Numbered from the stretch's first letter, positions 47,907-59,684 are shown. The stretch: 64,000 bases of DNA from Tetrapyrgos nigripes (GCA_013368315.1 JAACJM010000003.1:310001-374000), one strand, 5' to 3'. Numbers and translations: made by a program. Notes: generated by a model from the sequence alone, not told the origin.

Positions 47907-49305
47907 GTCCACTGGCTTCTTTGTACTTGTTGCTGTCCTCACTGGCCTCTTCCATTGCCTTCTTCGCCTTCTCATGGTGCCTCAACCCCTCAGTGAAGAT
48001 GGTGTGACTGGTCTTCAGTTCCTCCACGCACCAGTTGTATGTGGTGTTGGGCAGCTGGATCATCTCCAAGACAGAGCTTTGGCCTTGCTGAAACTCAAAA
48101 GCCTTGTTTGTTCCAGGAACCTGGTTGGCATAGACGTGGCAGCATCCCTTGGCAAAGAGTTCTGTCTCTTTGTACCAGTAGGTGCTGATGCTGCCCTCAT
48201 GCCCAGGCTGGTCCAGTCTCCTGACCACCAAGCTGAGTGTCCAATCAAAGTCCCACAACACATTGACGGAGGCATTTGTCAGAGGAGTAAGCAGTTTCAT
48301 GAGAGCGTGTTCTGTTGAACAGGCACATTCTAATGCAGCCATCAATACCTTCTATGTAGAACAATAAGTTAATATATAGAACAATAGATACATGAAGTAC
48401 AATAAGACATATGTAGAACTACCATCAGTAGTTTAACCAAATATAGTAAATACATCAATCTCATTGTTACAGTAATAATACATACATAGCCACATCAGTA
48501 GATTAAGTGTCACATGTATCTACTCTCTCAAAGGTATAAAAGAGCACATAGGTAGCCCTCTAATAACAAGTTTCTCAACTTAACCACAAGCCTCACAAGC
48601 CTCACTCTAACTCTAACACAGTTAACTCATCCCCAGGTAAGTAGGAGTTGCCACTCTGCTTAGTAGTGTACTGTTTGTACCATGCCTGCTCGTCACATTC
48701 CTCGAACATGCTCTCAACAACAATCATGGGGACGTTGTCAACGTACTCCTTGATGACTGCCTCCAGATCATGAGCCATCTTCATGATGGCCTTCAAGGCC
48801 ACACCCTGACAATGCTTTTTAACCAGAACCATGACAAAGACATACTGCTCGAACTTGTCAAGTGGCATACCCTTGTCATAGCTAAGGCAGCAGGCTAACA
48901 AGTCCATCTCAAAGATGGCCCCAGCACTGATAGCCTTGTCCACGATTTCAATAATTTCTTCTCTCATTGTTCAATCCCCATCAAAAACTGATACTGCAGG
49001 GGGAGGTTGAAAGCAACAGCTTCTGGCCTCTCCGTCTGATGTTTCAAAATCATTGGAATTGAACCTGTAGCAACCCAGTCAGTATCTTTGTCTTTAAAGG
49101 AGATGATGGTGTCTTGCAGCATCTCCAGATGGTTGGTGCAATAAAGCACCAAACATTCAGCTCTCAATGGGCCCAGGAACCCTTGCATCTCAGGCAGGCC
49201 ACCAGCAAGGTGGGGGTCATCCAAAGATTCGGTAGGCACATTAACAAATGCAATCAGGATCAAGGTATCATAATCGCCTTCAACGCTGGTCTTGGCAGTA
49301 GGCAT
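47907..49305 (-). pseudogene. Trypsin-like protease family pseudogene, copy B
   Basis: Diverged copy of the 5' two thirds of the pseudogene at 30508-32225. It keeps the likely original start MPTAKTSVEGDYDTL at 49305 and an N-terminal stretch missing from copy A, plus the His-region STYWYKETELFAKGCCHVYA, where the candidate catalytic His is kept. It ends at 47907 inside the helical insertion, so the Asp and Ser regions are absent. Interrupted by a solo LTR at 48313-48695. Differences from copy A are mostly CpG in A against TpG or CpA in B. Confidence 0.6.
48313..48695. mobile_element. Solo LTR, 383 bp, inserted in protease copy B
   Basis: Absent from copy A at the matching site. Starts TG (TGTTGAACAGG) and ends CA (GCTCGTCA), very AT-rich, with a TATA box GGTATAAAAGAGC near 48534. 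Flanked by TGTTC (48308-48312) and CATTC (48696-48700); copy A has a single CGTTC there, so both flanks derive from CGTTC. Unrelated in sequence to the 213 bp copia LTRs. Confidence 0.82.
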
Positions 49306-49833
49306 ATTGACTGATAGAGCAGTTCTTGAAGTGAGTCAAAGTCAATTAACAGAAGAGTTGATGTAGAGTTGGAAGAGTGTTGCAAGAGTGTTGTGAAGAT
49401 GATGAGAAGTTGGTCATCGGCCTCCTGCGAAATTCAAATTCCGACGCTCGCTCAATAAACAGTCGAGGACAACTTCTTTGTATGAGAATTATGACCTTGA
49501 TTTTGGGTATACTTATCTGGTCAATACTATACATATGAAATTTGCGAGAAAGGAAATGAAGACACTGTAAACGACATCCCTTTGCACGTCAATAACAGAT
49601 ATAAGGGTCACTCGCCTTGAGAGAGTTGTTTGACGTCCAATAAATTGTATTGCGGTCCTGCGGAAAGCCGGCCCGGATCGCGTTTTTCGCGCATCGTCTG
49701 TTAATTTGAAAATCACCTCCCACTGGAGTCTGGTGGTGTCGTTTTCAAAATTGTCTCTAGATACATCAAGTAGTAGTACTTGAAACTAGTTTACAACACT
49801 CACATAAATCAGCCAGCCCAAGTGGTACAGGAG
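49306..49833. other. Right part of the repeat island, about 530 bp
   Basis: Between protease copy B and the right bracketing repeat. No supported ORF. CpG rises again toward 49.7 kb (GCCCGGATCGCG near 49672), so this may be original host sequence or a younger insertion. Confidence 0.35.
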
Positions 49834-49983
49834 ACCATGGCGAGTAAGATTTCAGAGGTATGTCCCTTGACTTTCCATGTAGCAGGCCTGTAGACATCCC
49901 TAACACCGTCGCAAGATGTACCTCATTTTATGAACTGGCTTCATGGTCTGCAAAAGTGATTACGTTGTTTGATTGCTGTACAG
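49834..49983 (+). repeat. Right bracketing repeat: copy of the DUF3074 gene 3' end
   Basis: Same orientation as 29733-29870 and includes intron 4, exon 5 with its stop, and 16+ bp of flank. Small insertions (for example 9 bp after the stop codon) and several transitions separate the copies. It lies 49 bp from the stop of the glutamine-synthetase-family gene. Confidence 0.85.
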
Positions 49984-50031
49984 ATACTTGTTGCATTTAT
50001 ACACTAACTTTAGCCTGTATGCTTGAGTCCT

Positions 50032-52221
50032 CTAGGCCAATTCTATGTAGCGTTCCACTGAGAAGAACATTCAGTCTGCGTACCCAAAGCATATCGTTGT
50101 GCCGAGCTCACCTTCCCAATTCGTGACAGCTTCATTCCATAGTTTGACTTCATGTTCTCTTGTCCCGCCGTAGTGCTCGACAAACACATCACCAAACATT
50201 CCTTTCTCCCGGGCAATACTATTCGGCTTCATCATCCTTTCAGTCGCGCTCTCTAAAGAAACAGGCAACATCGATATCTGCGAAATTGTGAGCGCAATGG
50301 GTGTGATGTCGAGTATAAACAACTTGCCTTCCCATTCTTCTTATCTTCCGCTGTCAACTGACTCATAGGAGGAGTGGTAAGCTTCAACTTCTTCTCTATC
50401 CCTCTTAGACCCAAAAGGAATGCAGCGCTGAGTGCGAAATAGGGATTCATGTCGGCCCCTGGAACACGGATTTCTAGTCGAGTTGCAGCTGGAGGAACTG
50501 AAGGAGGGGAAATAATTCGTATCGAAGCGGAACGAGAATCATAACCGTAAGTAACAGCGTTGGGAGCCCAGAAGGCTTCTCCGCCGACAAGACGCTTGTA
50601 TCCGTTGATAGTGGGGACAAGCTGGATTGGAATATCAGCGATTTAGTTGGGAGATTCTCCGGTCATTACTTGCCATGGGCATCACTAGAGCAGAGTGTCA
50701 GTAACTTGAGCAGTAGTTGATCATGGATATCGCTAACCATCCGCTATTCCATCCAGCACTCCAGCTAAGAACTGTTCGCCTTCTTCACTCATAAATTTGG
50801 TATCGTCGTTTGCAGCTCCTGCTCGACCGTTGGACAGTTCCGGCTCTGAGAGTGCAAAGATATTTCTCCCGTTTTTGTCGCACAGTGAGACATGTATATG
50901 TCTTTTGCATCCTTAGCAGCACTTCATAGACTAAACAGAATTGACTGACCCACTACATCCAGGAAGCTTGGATAGGAGTGAGAACTGTGTAATGGGAGAG
51001 GAAATTTCGCTTACATTTCCCCATGGTTTAGCCATGAAGCTGGGAATGACGCCATGCTTCATACCAAGACTTTTGGTCAAGTACTTGAATAAGATGGCAT
51101 TGTCGGCGACTCTGAGAGCTTTCGTATATGCCAAAGCAGTTTCCAGGACACCAGGTCCAGTCTCAGTATCTTTAATAGACAACGTGAGTCAAGAGGGTAT
51201 ATTTCTGGTGTAAATAAAGCGCCTACGATGTCCTTCGATATCAATGCCAAATTTGAGACCTTCATCGAATATATCATGGAAATAATCGTTGTTCAGCTGC
51301 GTTCGTAGAAGCGAATATCCGTGCACTACCCCCAGTCAGTACTAGCAGTGGAATAGACAATCTGAGGGTGACTGACTGCCGGGGTCAAGGGATCCAAATT
51401 ATGAAATTTCTTATCGGTCAGTGAGGTCGGTGTTTCTGGGATGTGTTTGACACTTGGATAAAACGTTGGGATTGGTTCAAGTCACCTTTGAAGTTGAAAT
51501 ACTAGAGGAGATGTTGAGAGCGCAACATGGTGTTTGACACAAGCACGATACTCACCTCATATTCCACACCAGCTATGCAAGTTAACTCCTTCGCTGCAGC
51601 CCTCTCACCCGTTATACGGAGTATACCTCGAGGATCAACCACCAGTGGTTCTTTGGTATCAGGGTCCAGGAATGAGACGAGAAAGAAGGGGACATCATTC
51701 TCCCAAGGTATCCGTCTGTAGGTTGAAAGATCGATAGAGGCGAGGATATCACGATAGCCGTTGGCTTTGTTGGATATCAAGAGCTCCCTCGAGTATACTG
51801 TGTCGTGCATATCCCAGCCACTGATTCGCAATTCGCTCGTGTGTAAATTTCTTGAACTGAAATATGAATGGGGAAAACCTTACAAGATTACACTACAGAA
51901 TCCAAATCCGTCAGAGGAAGCAACGGACAGAAATTTATCCTTGGACTAGAAGCCAACATGATTATCGTACACCAGGAGGAGGCGAATCTTACCATGAATT
52001 TGCCACGGAGGATACCATCAACTTGACGTGGAGGATGAGTGTTAGCTTATGGGTATAGTTCTGCACCTTACCATCAATGCCTGTGGTAGTATCAAAAACC
52101 CAGACAGAGGGATGCTCATGGATTACATACCAGCTACCTTGACCTTGATATCCTTCTCCAAAAGCTTTCTGAGCTCGTCAAACGTCTTCGGGGCACTTTG
52201 GGTGGGTACAGACAATTCCAT
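50032..52221 (-). CDS. Glutamine-synthetase-family protein (GlnA/FluG-type catalytic domain)
   Basis: Fifteen exons (52131-52221, 52072-52080, 51993-52021, 51884-51945, 51556-51820, 51486-51501, 51373-51435, 51227-51325, 51015-51169, 50950-50966, 50738-50901, 50674-50684, 50328-50621, 50112-50277, 50032-50057) give 488 aa. Conserved blocks include DVDGILRGKFM, FGWDMHDTVYS, VVDPRGILR, MHGYSLLR, GIDIEGHHTETGPGVLETAL, MAKPWGN, GHIHVSL, VPTINGYKRLVGGEAFW, ATRLEIRVPGADMNPYFALSA and the end EVKLWNEAVTNWE-VERYIELA. Reaction in the family: ATP-dependent ligation of ammonia or an amine to glutamate. It lacks the amidohydrolase half of FluG, so it is a stand-alone GS domain; the true substrate may be another amine. 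Two introns use GC-AG ends (50622-50673, 50278-50327), and exons of 9 and 11 nt occur. Confidence 0.9.
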
Positions 52222-52304
52222 ATTTGAAGTTGATAGTGACGGTCCGGAAGTGAGATAGGGACTATCACGCAACGCGTCCTTGCTCATTTTCTTCCGGCCA
52301 AAAA
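52222..52304. promoter_or_regulatory. Very short divergent promoter, GS-family gene/WDR53-like gene
   Basis: Only 83 bp between start codons. Contains CCGGAAGTG and, inverted, CTTCCGG. Such CCGGAAGT elements recur in compact bidirectional promoters of other eukaryotes; relevance here is inference. Confidence 0.5.
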
Positions 52305-53617
52305 ATGGACGCTTCCTTCAGAAAATCCTTGCAAACGCCAGCTCATATCTCTTCCTTGGCCTTTGGTCACGCTGTTCATCTTTTTGCTGGCTCCGATGAC
52401 GGAACCCTACGGCTCTATGATATGTCTTCTTTCAAGGTCTTGAAAGCCATTCGTGGACTGGGCGGAGAAGTTACCTCCATTGCTTGCTTAAAGCGTCCAG
52501 CCTCAGAGTACAGAGACGTGTGGCTGGCCTGTGGCCAAAAAGTATGTACTATACTGAACAAATGACTTGGTTTGTATCAATCCACCACACAGGCCTTTCT
52601 GTTTAAAATGGACAACTCTGCTATGATCATGACTCCTGCAGATGCATTATCTAGCGTCCAGCTCTGCGAGGACGAAGATGTCTTGAATGAGGTCAGCTAT
52701 TCGTGGATGCTTCGAAAGGCGATGTATTCAACAAAGGAAAATCAGCTAGCTTTCTCTGGATTCTGCCAAAAAGTATCTTGCATATAGCTCAGACACTGGA
52801 AACGTCGGTGTCGTTGAACTCAGCTCAATGACTGTCTCGAAAATGAAGACAAAGCACGAGAATGTAAGATCATGTCCTTCACGCTATTTACCGAACGTTG
52901 ACTTTTGTCGATCCATACAGATCTGTGCATGTGTCAAATTCATCCCTCATCGACCAAATGAGTTAGTGAGCGGGGGCTACGACGAAACGATTCTGCATTT
53001 CGATTTTCAGCAAGGAACGAGCTTGTCTAGCCTAAAAATACGTCAGTGTTCTTTTTACTACTGATTTCCACACTTGACTCCTCCTACAGCTCCTCTTGAT
53101 TCTGTCGGAGGGATGTCATTTTCGCCTCCATTCATTATGTGTACCGCAATCTCTTCCTCGGGTTTGTTTGCTGCCGGGACTGGTGACGGGCGGCTCTGGG
53201 TGTCGTTTGGAGGGGAGAAGAAGTCTACATCAACGCAAAAGAAGAAGACGCGCAAGTGGAATGGCCTGAGTTGGGATGAAGAAGTGCTACTCAAAGTCGC
53301 AGATGGTCCTGTTGTTGCAATGTTCGTTCTCAAGCGTTCTCCTATCGTGTCATTAACTATTCCACCTTCTCAGGGCCTTTCTGCACGATAATGTACTCAC
53401 AATCTCAACATTGTTGGGAACGTTGGCTCGGTTCAGACTTGAACGGGACATCAAGGGTGACGTCGAGGTGACAGAAGTCTGGCGGTCAGAGGTCAAAACG
53501 GTACAAAAAGTCAACGCATTGGTCGTGAATGACACGAAAATCGTGATAGGAGGATTCGGTAAAGATGGGAAAGGTGTCATTGAGATATGGGAGAAAGAGG
53601 TCATCACATCGTCGTAG
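52305..53617 (+). CDS. WDR53: WD40-repeat protein, WDR53-like
   Basis: Six exons (52305-52541, 52593-52691, 52750-52863, 52921-53041, 53090-53321, 53374-53617) give 348 aa. WD-type repeats are seen at HISSLAFGHAVHLFAGSDDGTLRLYD, KKYLAYSSDTGNVGVVELS, ICACVKFIPHRPNELVSGGYDETILHFD, CTAISSSGLFAAGTGDGRLWV and a degenerate final NALVVNDTKIVIGGFGK...IEIWE. Order and length match the WDR53 family, a seven-bladed propeller reported as a CUL4-DDB1 substrate-receptor candidate in animals. A basic insert STSTQKKKTRKW lies between blades 5 and 6. Function in fungi is not established. Confidence 0.82.
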
Positions 53618-53754
53618 ATGCAATGTGGTGGGTGTACTGCGTATTAACTCGGGTATCTTCGTCACGTAGTCCACAGGACATGATTCATCAAGAGACAAAA
53701 ACTAGTTTAGCATTTCATTGAGTAAAAAGACAGTAAAGCAACTCGACAGAACCC

Positions 53755-56102
53755 TCAAAGCGGCACAATCTTGACATCACCACGAGGAGTGACCAGAATA
53801 CGCTTATGTACCAGCTCAGATCTCGTCAAGCTAGCATTCATCTGGAGTCGGATATTTTGCAGCATATACTGGGCTGATGTGTAATTAGGAAGTTTAACAT
53901 CCCTAACGATGTGGGCCTCCACAGTTTGTAAACACCTTCCATCGCTTTGTCGATCCGGTCCAAAATCTCGAGGACGCGTATAGCTGGAGTGGTCTTAGAC
54001 ATCACCATTATATCCACTGCAGTTTGCAGGTACCCTGAGAACGATCCGATCAGGTTGAGCATGAACTCAGTATGAAAGGGCTTACAAGTATGATGCTCGT
54101 CGTCGTCAGGGTAGCATTCAGCTGCATCTATATAGGCTTTCGCAGCCTCTTGAAGGAAACGTTCCTTGTCCTTCTTGGTGGTAGCCTGTTTACTGTCGCC
54201 GTGATTGAGACAAAAACCTTTCAAGCTGTCGGCATCATGTAAGGTGCACACAAAATTTCACATAAAGACTTACGCTAAAGCTTGGCCTTTCGGATAAGCC
54301 CAGTATTTTAGCTTGTTGAGTTTGGTCTCGCGTTCTTTGGGCAAATCGGTTTCACAGCTTAAGATCACTTCTTCCGCCACCTCACGGATCATACGTTTCA
54401 ATGTAGTGAGAGCCTCGTCGTCGACATCAGTTCTTCTAAGGATCATGCTATGCCTCTGTGTATGTGAAAAAGACTTCAGACAGTAACTCGGAGGTGCAGA
54501 ACACGAAGGACTTACAGCGAACAGCGCATGTAGGTACCGTGCTTGTACCTGACGTAAAAACTTCAGGTCGAGCACTCCCAGATCTCTATTTTTCAGTTTT
54601 TTCAACCATTCTTTGCGACCCATCTTGATCAGCTTAATGGCCTTGGGAAGGAATTCCAGCTCATCGTCCCAGCTATGCAACAGCTGAGAGTGGATAGCGG
54701 AAGACAGTACCCACGTGCTGTTCGACGATTCGACGATTCGAGTCAGATCTTGCGAAGCTACTCATGAGATAATTGACATACCGGATGGTGATGCTCAACG
54801 CACAATTCAGTCCCGTCGCCCACGTATCATCCCCAACCCAGCCCTCTTGCTTCATCCGCAGGAAACTTTCGGTCATGATCTTTTCAAGATCAGTACCCTT
54901 GGTCCACGACACTACCCCAGCAATTTCTGCTTCGAAATGAGCTGTAAAAAAATGGTGCCTTAGGACAGATCGCGATCCAGTAAGGTGTAGGGACAAACCT
55001 TGGCCACAGATCCGTTGTTCTAGTTCACGTGGATTATCGATCTCTGAGAGATCCAATACCCTCTGATCAAGGAGAATGGCGTTCGTGAGTTGTTCTACGA
55101 TCTTTTGTACATGTCAGTAAGAAAGTTACGAAGAAAAGAAAAGTGGACATACAGATTTTGGGGCGTAGAGATAGGGTCCAGAACAGTTCTTGTCGATATG
55201 ATCATCCTTCATCTCCCCGGTCAACATCTCGAGTCCCTTCGTGAATTCATCGTAAGCCGTAGAGATGTACTCTGCCTACTAATCGTCAGACATCCAGAAC
55301 ATCTTGAAAAGACACAAACTTACACAAGAGCCTTCGTTTGGCATGAGACGCGCCGCGTACGCACTACGCCATGGGGATGAAAGCTGGGTGACCATAGGCA
55401 TAAGCCATGCCTTCATGGCTTTGTATAGATTCGCTTCGTATTCCGTTTTTTCGTTCTGTTCTGATTCAGGACGCCAAGCATCTTCCATGACATTGCGCAT
55501 GGTGTTACGAATCATCGAATCTCGCATCATCCACATAGGGAGCTTTTGAGTGACAATCGCTTCACACCAAGCACGGGAGCTGAGCCAGGGCTGCTTCAAA
55601 CCCTGTTAAAAAGATGAATTAGTTCAAGAGCTGGTAGTTGAAATACGGCGCTGATTGAGATGGTACGCACATCGTGTGCAAGAGCAAGTCGGCCATAAGC
55701 TTTTGTGTATTCCGGATCTAGTTCAATGGCCTGTAGAATAAACAGCTTGAATGCCGCGATTTACGCACTTGGACGAAAATTTCTTACCTTCGATGCATCC
55801 CAAGCTGGAATGAGTAGAAGTAAGACGATGAAGCCGTTTAGTTCTGTTCACGTACCTGCTCCAATGTACCTACGCTCGAGTCAGGTCAACCCAAAGCTGG
55901 AAAAGAGTTGCTCTACTCACTGCTTCAAGCTATGTCGACATGCAGCTCTGTTTGACCACAGAATCGCGTTCTTTCCATCCAGAGCAATCGCTTCCGTGTA
56001 AATCTGGCTGGCCTTGTCGAAATCTTTCTTCTTGAAATGTTCACCAGCAATGGCCTTGAGCCGGGCGACCTCTTCCCCGTTGGATCCGTTGGCGTTGGAC
56101 AT
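53755..56102 (-). CDS. TPR protein, tandem paralogue 1
   Basis: About eleven exons. Firm ones are 55921-56102, 55856-55869, 55788-55804, 55671-55730, 55324-55602, 55153-55275, 54999-55101 and 54782-54941; the 3' joins between 54780 and 53755 are less certain. The N-terminus holds about three TPR motifs (EHFKKKDFDKASQIYTEAI, LWSNRAACRHSLKQ, AIELDPEYTKAYGRLALAHD) of the co-chaperone type. The remainder, about 500 residues, is helical, with EYISTAYDEFTKGLEML and RMKQEGWVGDDTWATGLNCALSI, and ends KRILVTPRGDVKIVPL. No known catalytic domain. It is a paralogue of the gene at 57024-59456 with the same 5' exon layout. Confidence 0.72.
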
Positions 56103-57023
56103 GGTAGAGCTGAGGGACCTCGCTTCGTTTATGTAACACTGGGGGGTAAAGTGCCCAGTAGATATCACGGGATCACGTTCGCCCTTGCTGGACCAGGAGG
56201 ATCCACATTGACAGGAATTTTCTTAGTAAAAATAGAGTGACGAAGCAAGAGTTTGAGAAAGGGTGCAACGGCATTAACCATTTGAGAAACCAGGAGATAT
56301 TAGGAACAATCTCTTTCCTCCACACTTGCAGTTCACATCATCCATCTGCACTCCAGGTCCATTTGATGAAGAGGGTAAACTGCGAAGCGTCAAATGACGT
56401 CCAGTTAGGTCAAATTTCAGCAGGTTTCGTAGGGTTCTAGCCTGGTTGCAACACCATGAAGCTTCTCATCGTACGAAGGTCTGAGGGCCGAGAAGGCCTG
56501 CTCACAATCCTGTCTTCATGCCAGAAAGTGAGCACGAAGAGAAAGCTCGGGGAAGTGACGTAAACAGACCTCAAGGTTACCCATCCAACTTCAGCTCTAG
56601 TAAACCCTGTATGCGCTGAGAATATATATGTTTCCACCGCTGCAAAGGCTGAGTATAGATCCCACCTAATCGTTATCTCGAGGAGAAGAAGAACAACCGT
56701 TTCTTCTGACTCCGGTGCTTCGTCTTCTGGTTTCGAGATGCCAAACGCCGGTACATTGACAGCTCTTCAAGCCCCAAAACCGTCGATTCGATATGGAAAA
56801 AGGATTGGGCCGTGGAGATAGGGTAGAGTCACAAATACGGAGACTGCACGATGAGAGTAAAATTAGAGAAGACAGACAACGCGCTTACATTGTAAAAAAA
56901 AAACATCCTTCGTCGATGTACATGTGATCGGTACATGTCGTCTTGCAAGAGATTACACTTATTTAAAGTACTGGTACAAAAAGATTTTATACTACAAGAG
57001 CAAAGAATAAACGCGAGAAACGA
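56103..57023. other. Intergenic between TPR paralogues, 920 bp
   Basis: Holds the promoter of paralogue 1 and the 3' flank of paralogue 2. No ORF that can be supported. An A-run of about ten at 56895 (plus) is the only simple repeat. Confidence 0.45.
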
Positions 57024-59456
57024 CTACGCACTGGCAGCGCCAGACTCCCTAGCCGCCATGTAGTTGACCAACCCCTGTAGTTCTTCGTCTTCGTTCACGA
57101 TAGAGAATACAGAGAATGTACCACCACAAAGCATGTCATTCAACGCCAGGCTGATCAACTTTTGTTTAAGAACATCAGCAGCAACTTCCGACATCGGCTT
57201 GTCCAGAAAATCCTCTGGTTTGCCATCATCCTTGAGTTCGTTGAGCACTTTATGTGCTTTTTCCAATCTGTCCAATGCCTTCTTCTTGAGCTTGACCGCG
57301 TCATTGTATTCATCTACCTGAAAGTGGTCTTGGACTGGTGCAAGCCAAATCGGCAGCATTGAGTCAAGCGCCTGGTTGAACTGTTCCGAGAGGTCGATCA
57401 TTTCTTGGAAAGTCGTACCGTCGAATGTCTCGAGTAACCTACACGCGAGGTTAAGAAAGCCTATCGGATATTCAAATTGCCGTTCCGTAGACTAAAATGA
57501 CAGGGACACGTACGGATATGTAGCTCGTCATCTTTAGGGATGCAGTTTGCACTGTCGATAGTGATTTGTATATCCTCCCTGGTTGTGCGCACCCTCCCGT
57601 CGTCTTCTTCCCTGTCCGAAGTATCAAGGTTAGACTCTTCATCCTATAATCCATGTTGTTAAACTCTGAAGGTGATCACTGTGCGACGTACAGCATTGCC
57701 CAGGCTTTAGGGACGTCGTAGTATGACACCTTCAAATTCGGATCTTCCGTACCCAATTTCTTCTGCGACAACTGCAGATCGATGCTTCGTATAAGTTGAT
57801 CACATCTATCATGAACCTGGCTGGCCAGGGATTTTCTCTCCTTGAGATCGCGTCTATGTTGCGGAGACTGAGAGAAAAATCAGCTCAGACATACCACCAA
57901 TCACAGTAAACAGAACACACCTTCGTTATAGCACTCAAATACTTTGATTCAACCATGTTCAAAAACGTCAGTTCGAAGACCTTTCCCCTATCATCTACGC
58001 TGACGCCGCTCCACTCCTTCCGAACCCATTTGATCAATTCGACAGCGAGATTGAACAGCTCGGTTTCTTCTTGCTCAGAGTCCCTGTCAGTCAAGTTTCC
58101 TTGAATAAATAAGTCTCCTAGAATAAATGCGCGGAGTAGCCAGCAGCTGCAAACAAATGCGAAACTCAGTGCTGCATAGTAGTAGTAGACATGCCAAATC
58201 AAAACCCACTGAATTGTCGTAGTCAACGCCGAGCTCAAACCCACAGTCCATTTGGAACCATTTTTCCAGCCTTCCTTTTGTAGACGTCGACGAGCCTCTT
58301 TCTTGATCACGTCGATGTCCTTTCCGTCAACCCACAAAGATACGCCGACGACTCGGGCTTCTGCTTTGACTATAGAAAAATACAATCGGTGAATTCGGAC
58401 CACACGGGACGCTTCAAAAATTGTACCTTGAAGCAGAGCTCTTCGTTTGAACTCCTTTTTCTCGGTAGGACTTTTGTTCAAGAAATGAGAGATGATGCCG
58501 AAATGGAGCAATACAGCATCGGAGAGCTGTTCAACAGTCTAGCGCAAAGGGTTTATGAATGAAAGGTTGGCAGACAGAGAACGTCTCACTCACACTTTTG
58601 AACGGATGAATGATAGCATTCGTCTGCTCCGTCTCGATATCACCAGGAACCATTTCAGGACCCAGCATCTCCAGACCCTTCACGAATTCCCGGTAGGCAT
58701 GGAAGACCAAACCACTCTGGAAATACGCGTTACGTCAAACCGAGTCATCTATTGAATGAAAGAAAAGGACTGACGGAACGCTTTTCCGAGGAGTCTGCTC
58801 CAGAACGCAAGCTTGCGGCCAAAGCAGACAGCCATGGGTCAGATGCAGAGCGCCTTTTACCTGCGATTAAACCAGTATATTTGATGGGTGGGTTTGCCAT
58901 AGCATTGGAAACTTCAGCCATTCTGCCACCGTATTCGGTCTTGAGATCTTGCTCAGTCTGAGAGAGAGTATCTTTATCGAGAAGCGCAGATACTTGAGTC
59001 CATGCAGGAAGTGAGTTCCAGGGTTGCTTGAGAGCCTGTCGATCAGAGAAAGATTTGAACGCGTCGACAAGACATAAAGAAGGTACTAACGTCGTACGCG
59101 AGACCGAGTCTCACCCATGCTTCGGTGTGCTTGGGATCCAAATTTGTAGCCTGTAGATACGTATGAGTCGGATGTGCAGAGAAGACGGCGGTCAATCTGA
59201 CTTTTGCAGCATCATATGCAGCTCCTACATATCTGAACAAAGAATGCGCATCAGAAGACCTTCAGACTATATCAGGCATTGATAACACCCACTGTTTCAA
59301 GTTGTACCTGCAAATAGCACGATTGAACCACAGATCTGCGTTGTTATCCAGTTTCATTGCCTTGGTGTACAGCTGGCCGGCTTTCTCGTACTCTTGCTTT
59401 TCACTGAGTAGAAGAGCATCGTGCTTGAGCTGGGCAACCTGTTGTGCCTGGGACAT
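57024..59456 (-). CDS. TPR protein, tandem paralogue 2
   Basis: Start MSQAQQVAQLKHDALLLSEK at 59456. Exon 1 is 59293-59456 and ends in the same CA| codon phase as paralogue 1. TPR motifs: KQEYEKAGQLYTKAMKLD, LWFNRAICRYNLKQ, NLDPKHTEAWVRLGLAYD. Later segments mirror paralogue 1 (FHAYREFVKGLEMLGPEM, KEGWKNGSKWTVGLSSALTTTIQ). The final exon 57024-57401 is a helical region (DAVKLKKKALDRLEKAHKV) ending ESGAASA. Exon joins between 58900 and 57400 are approximate, and about eleven exons are expected. Role unknown; the TPR face suggests binding of a peptide C-terminus or chaperone. Confidence 0.68.
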
Positions 59457-59684
59457 AGCGGTCAGAGAATGAGGAAGGATAGCAATCCCCAAACACTCGA
59501 TTTATGTAAAATCGGAGCAAAGGTGTTCGATACTCAGGATCACGTCCGTCCTTCTATGCCAAACGGGCAGTCTGATGCCTTCCTAAGTCTCCAAAGAGCA
59601 GCGTGCCAAAGGTAAAATTTGAAATGAAATCCATTCTGAATGCTGCAGTGAAATCCTGATAAACAGTTGTCCACTGGTAATACA

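Noticed and set aside
49513..49716. 67-codon minus-strand frame beside the right end of the island
   Set aside because: No motif, no start context, and low complexity; treated as intergenic.
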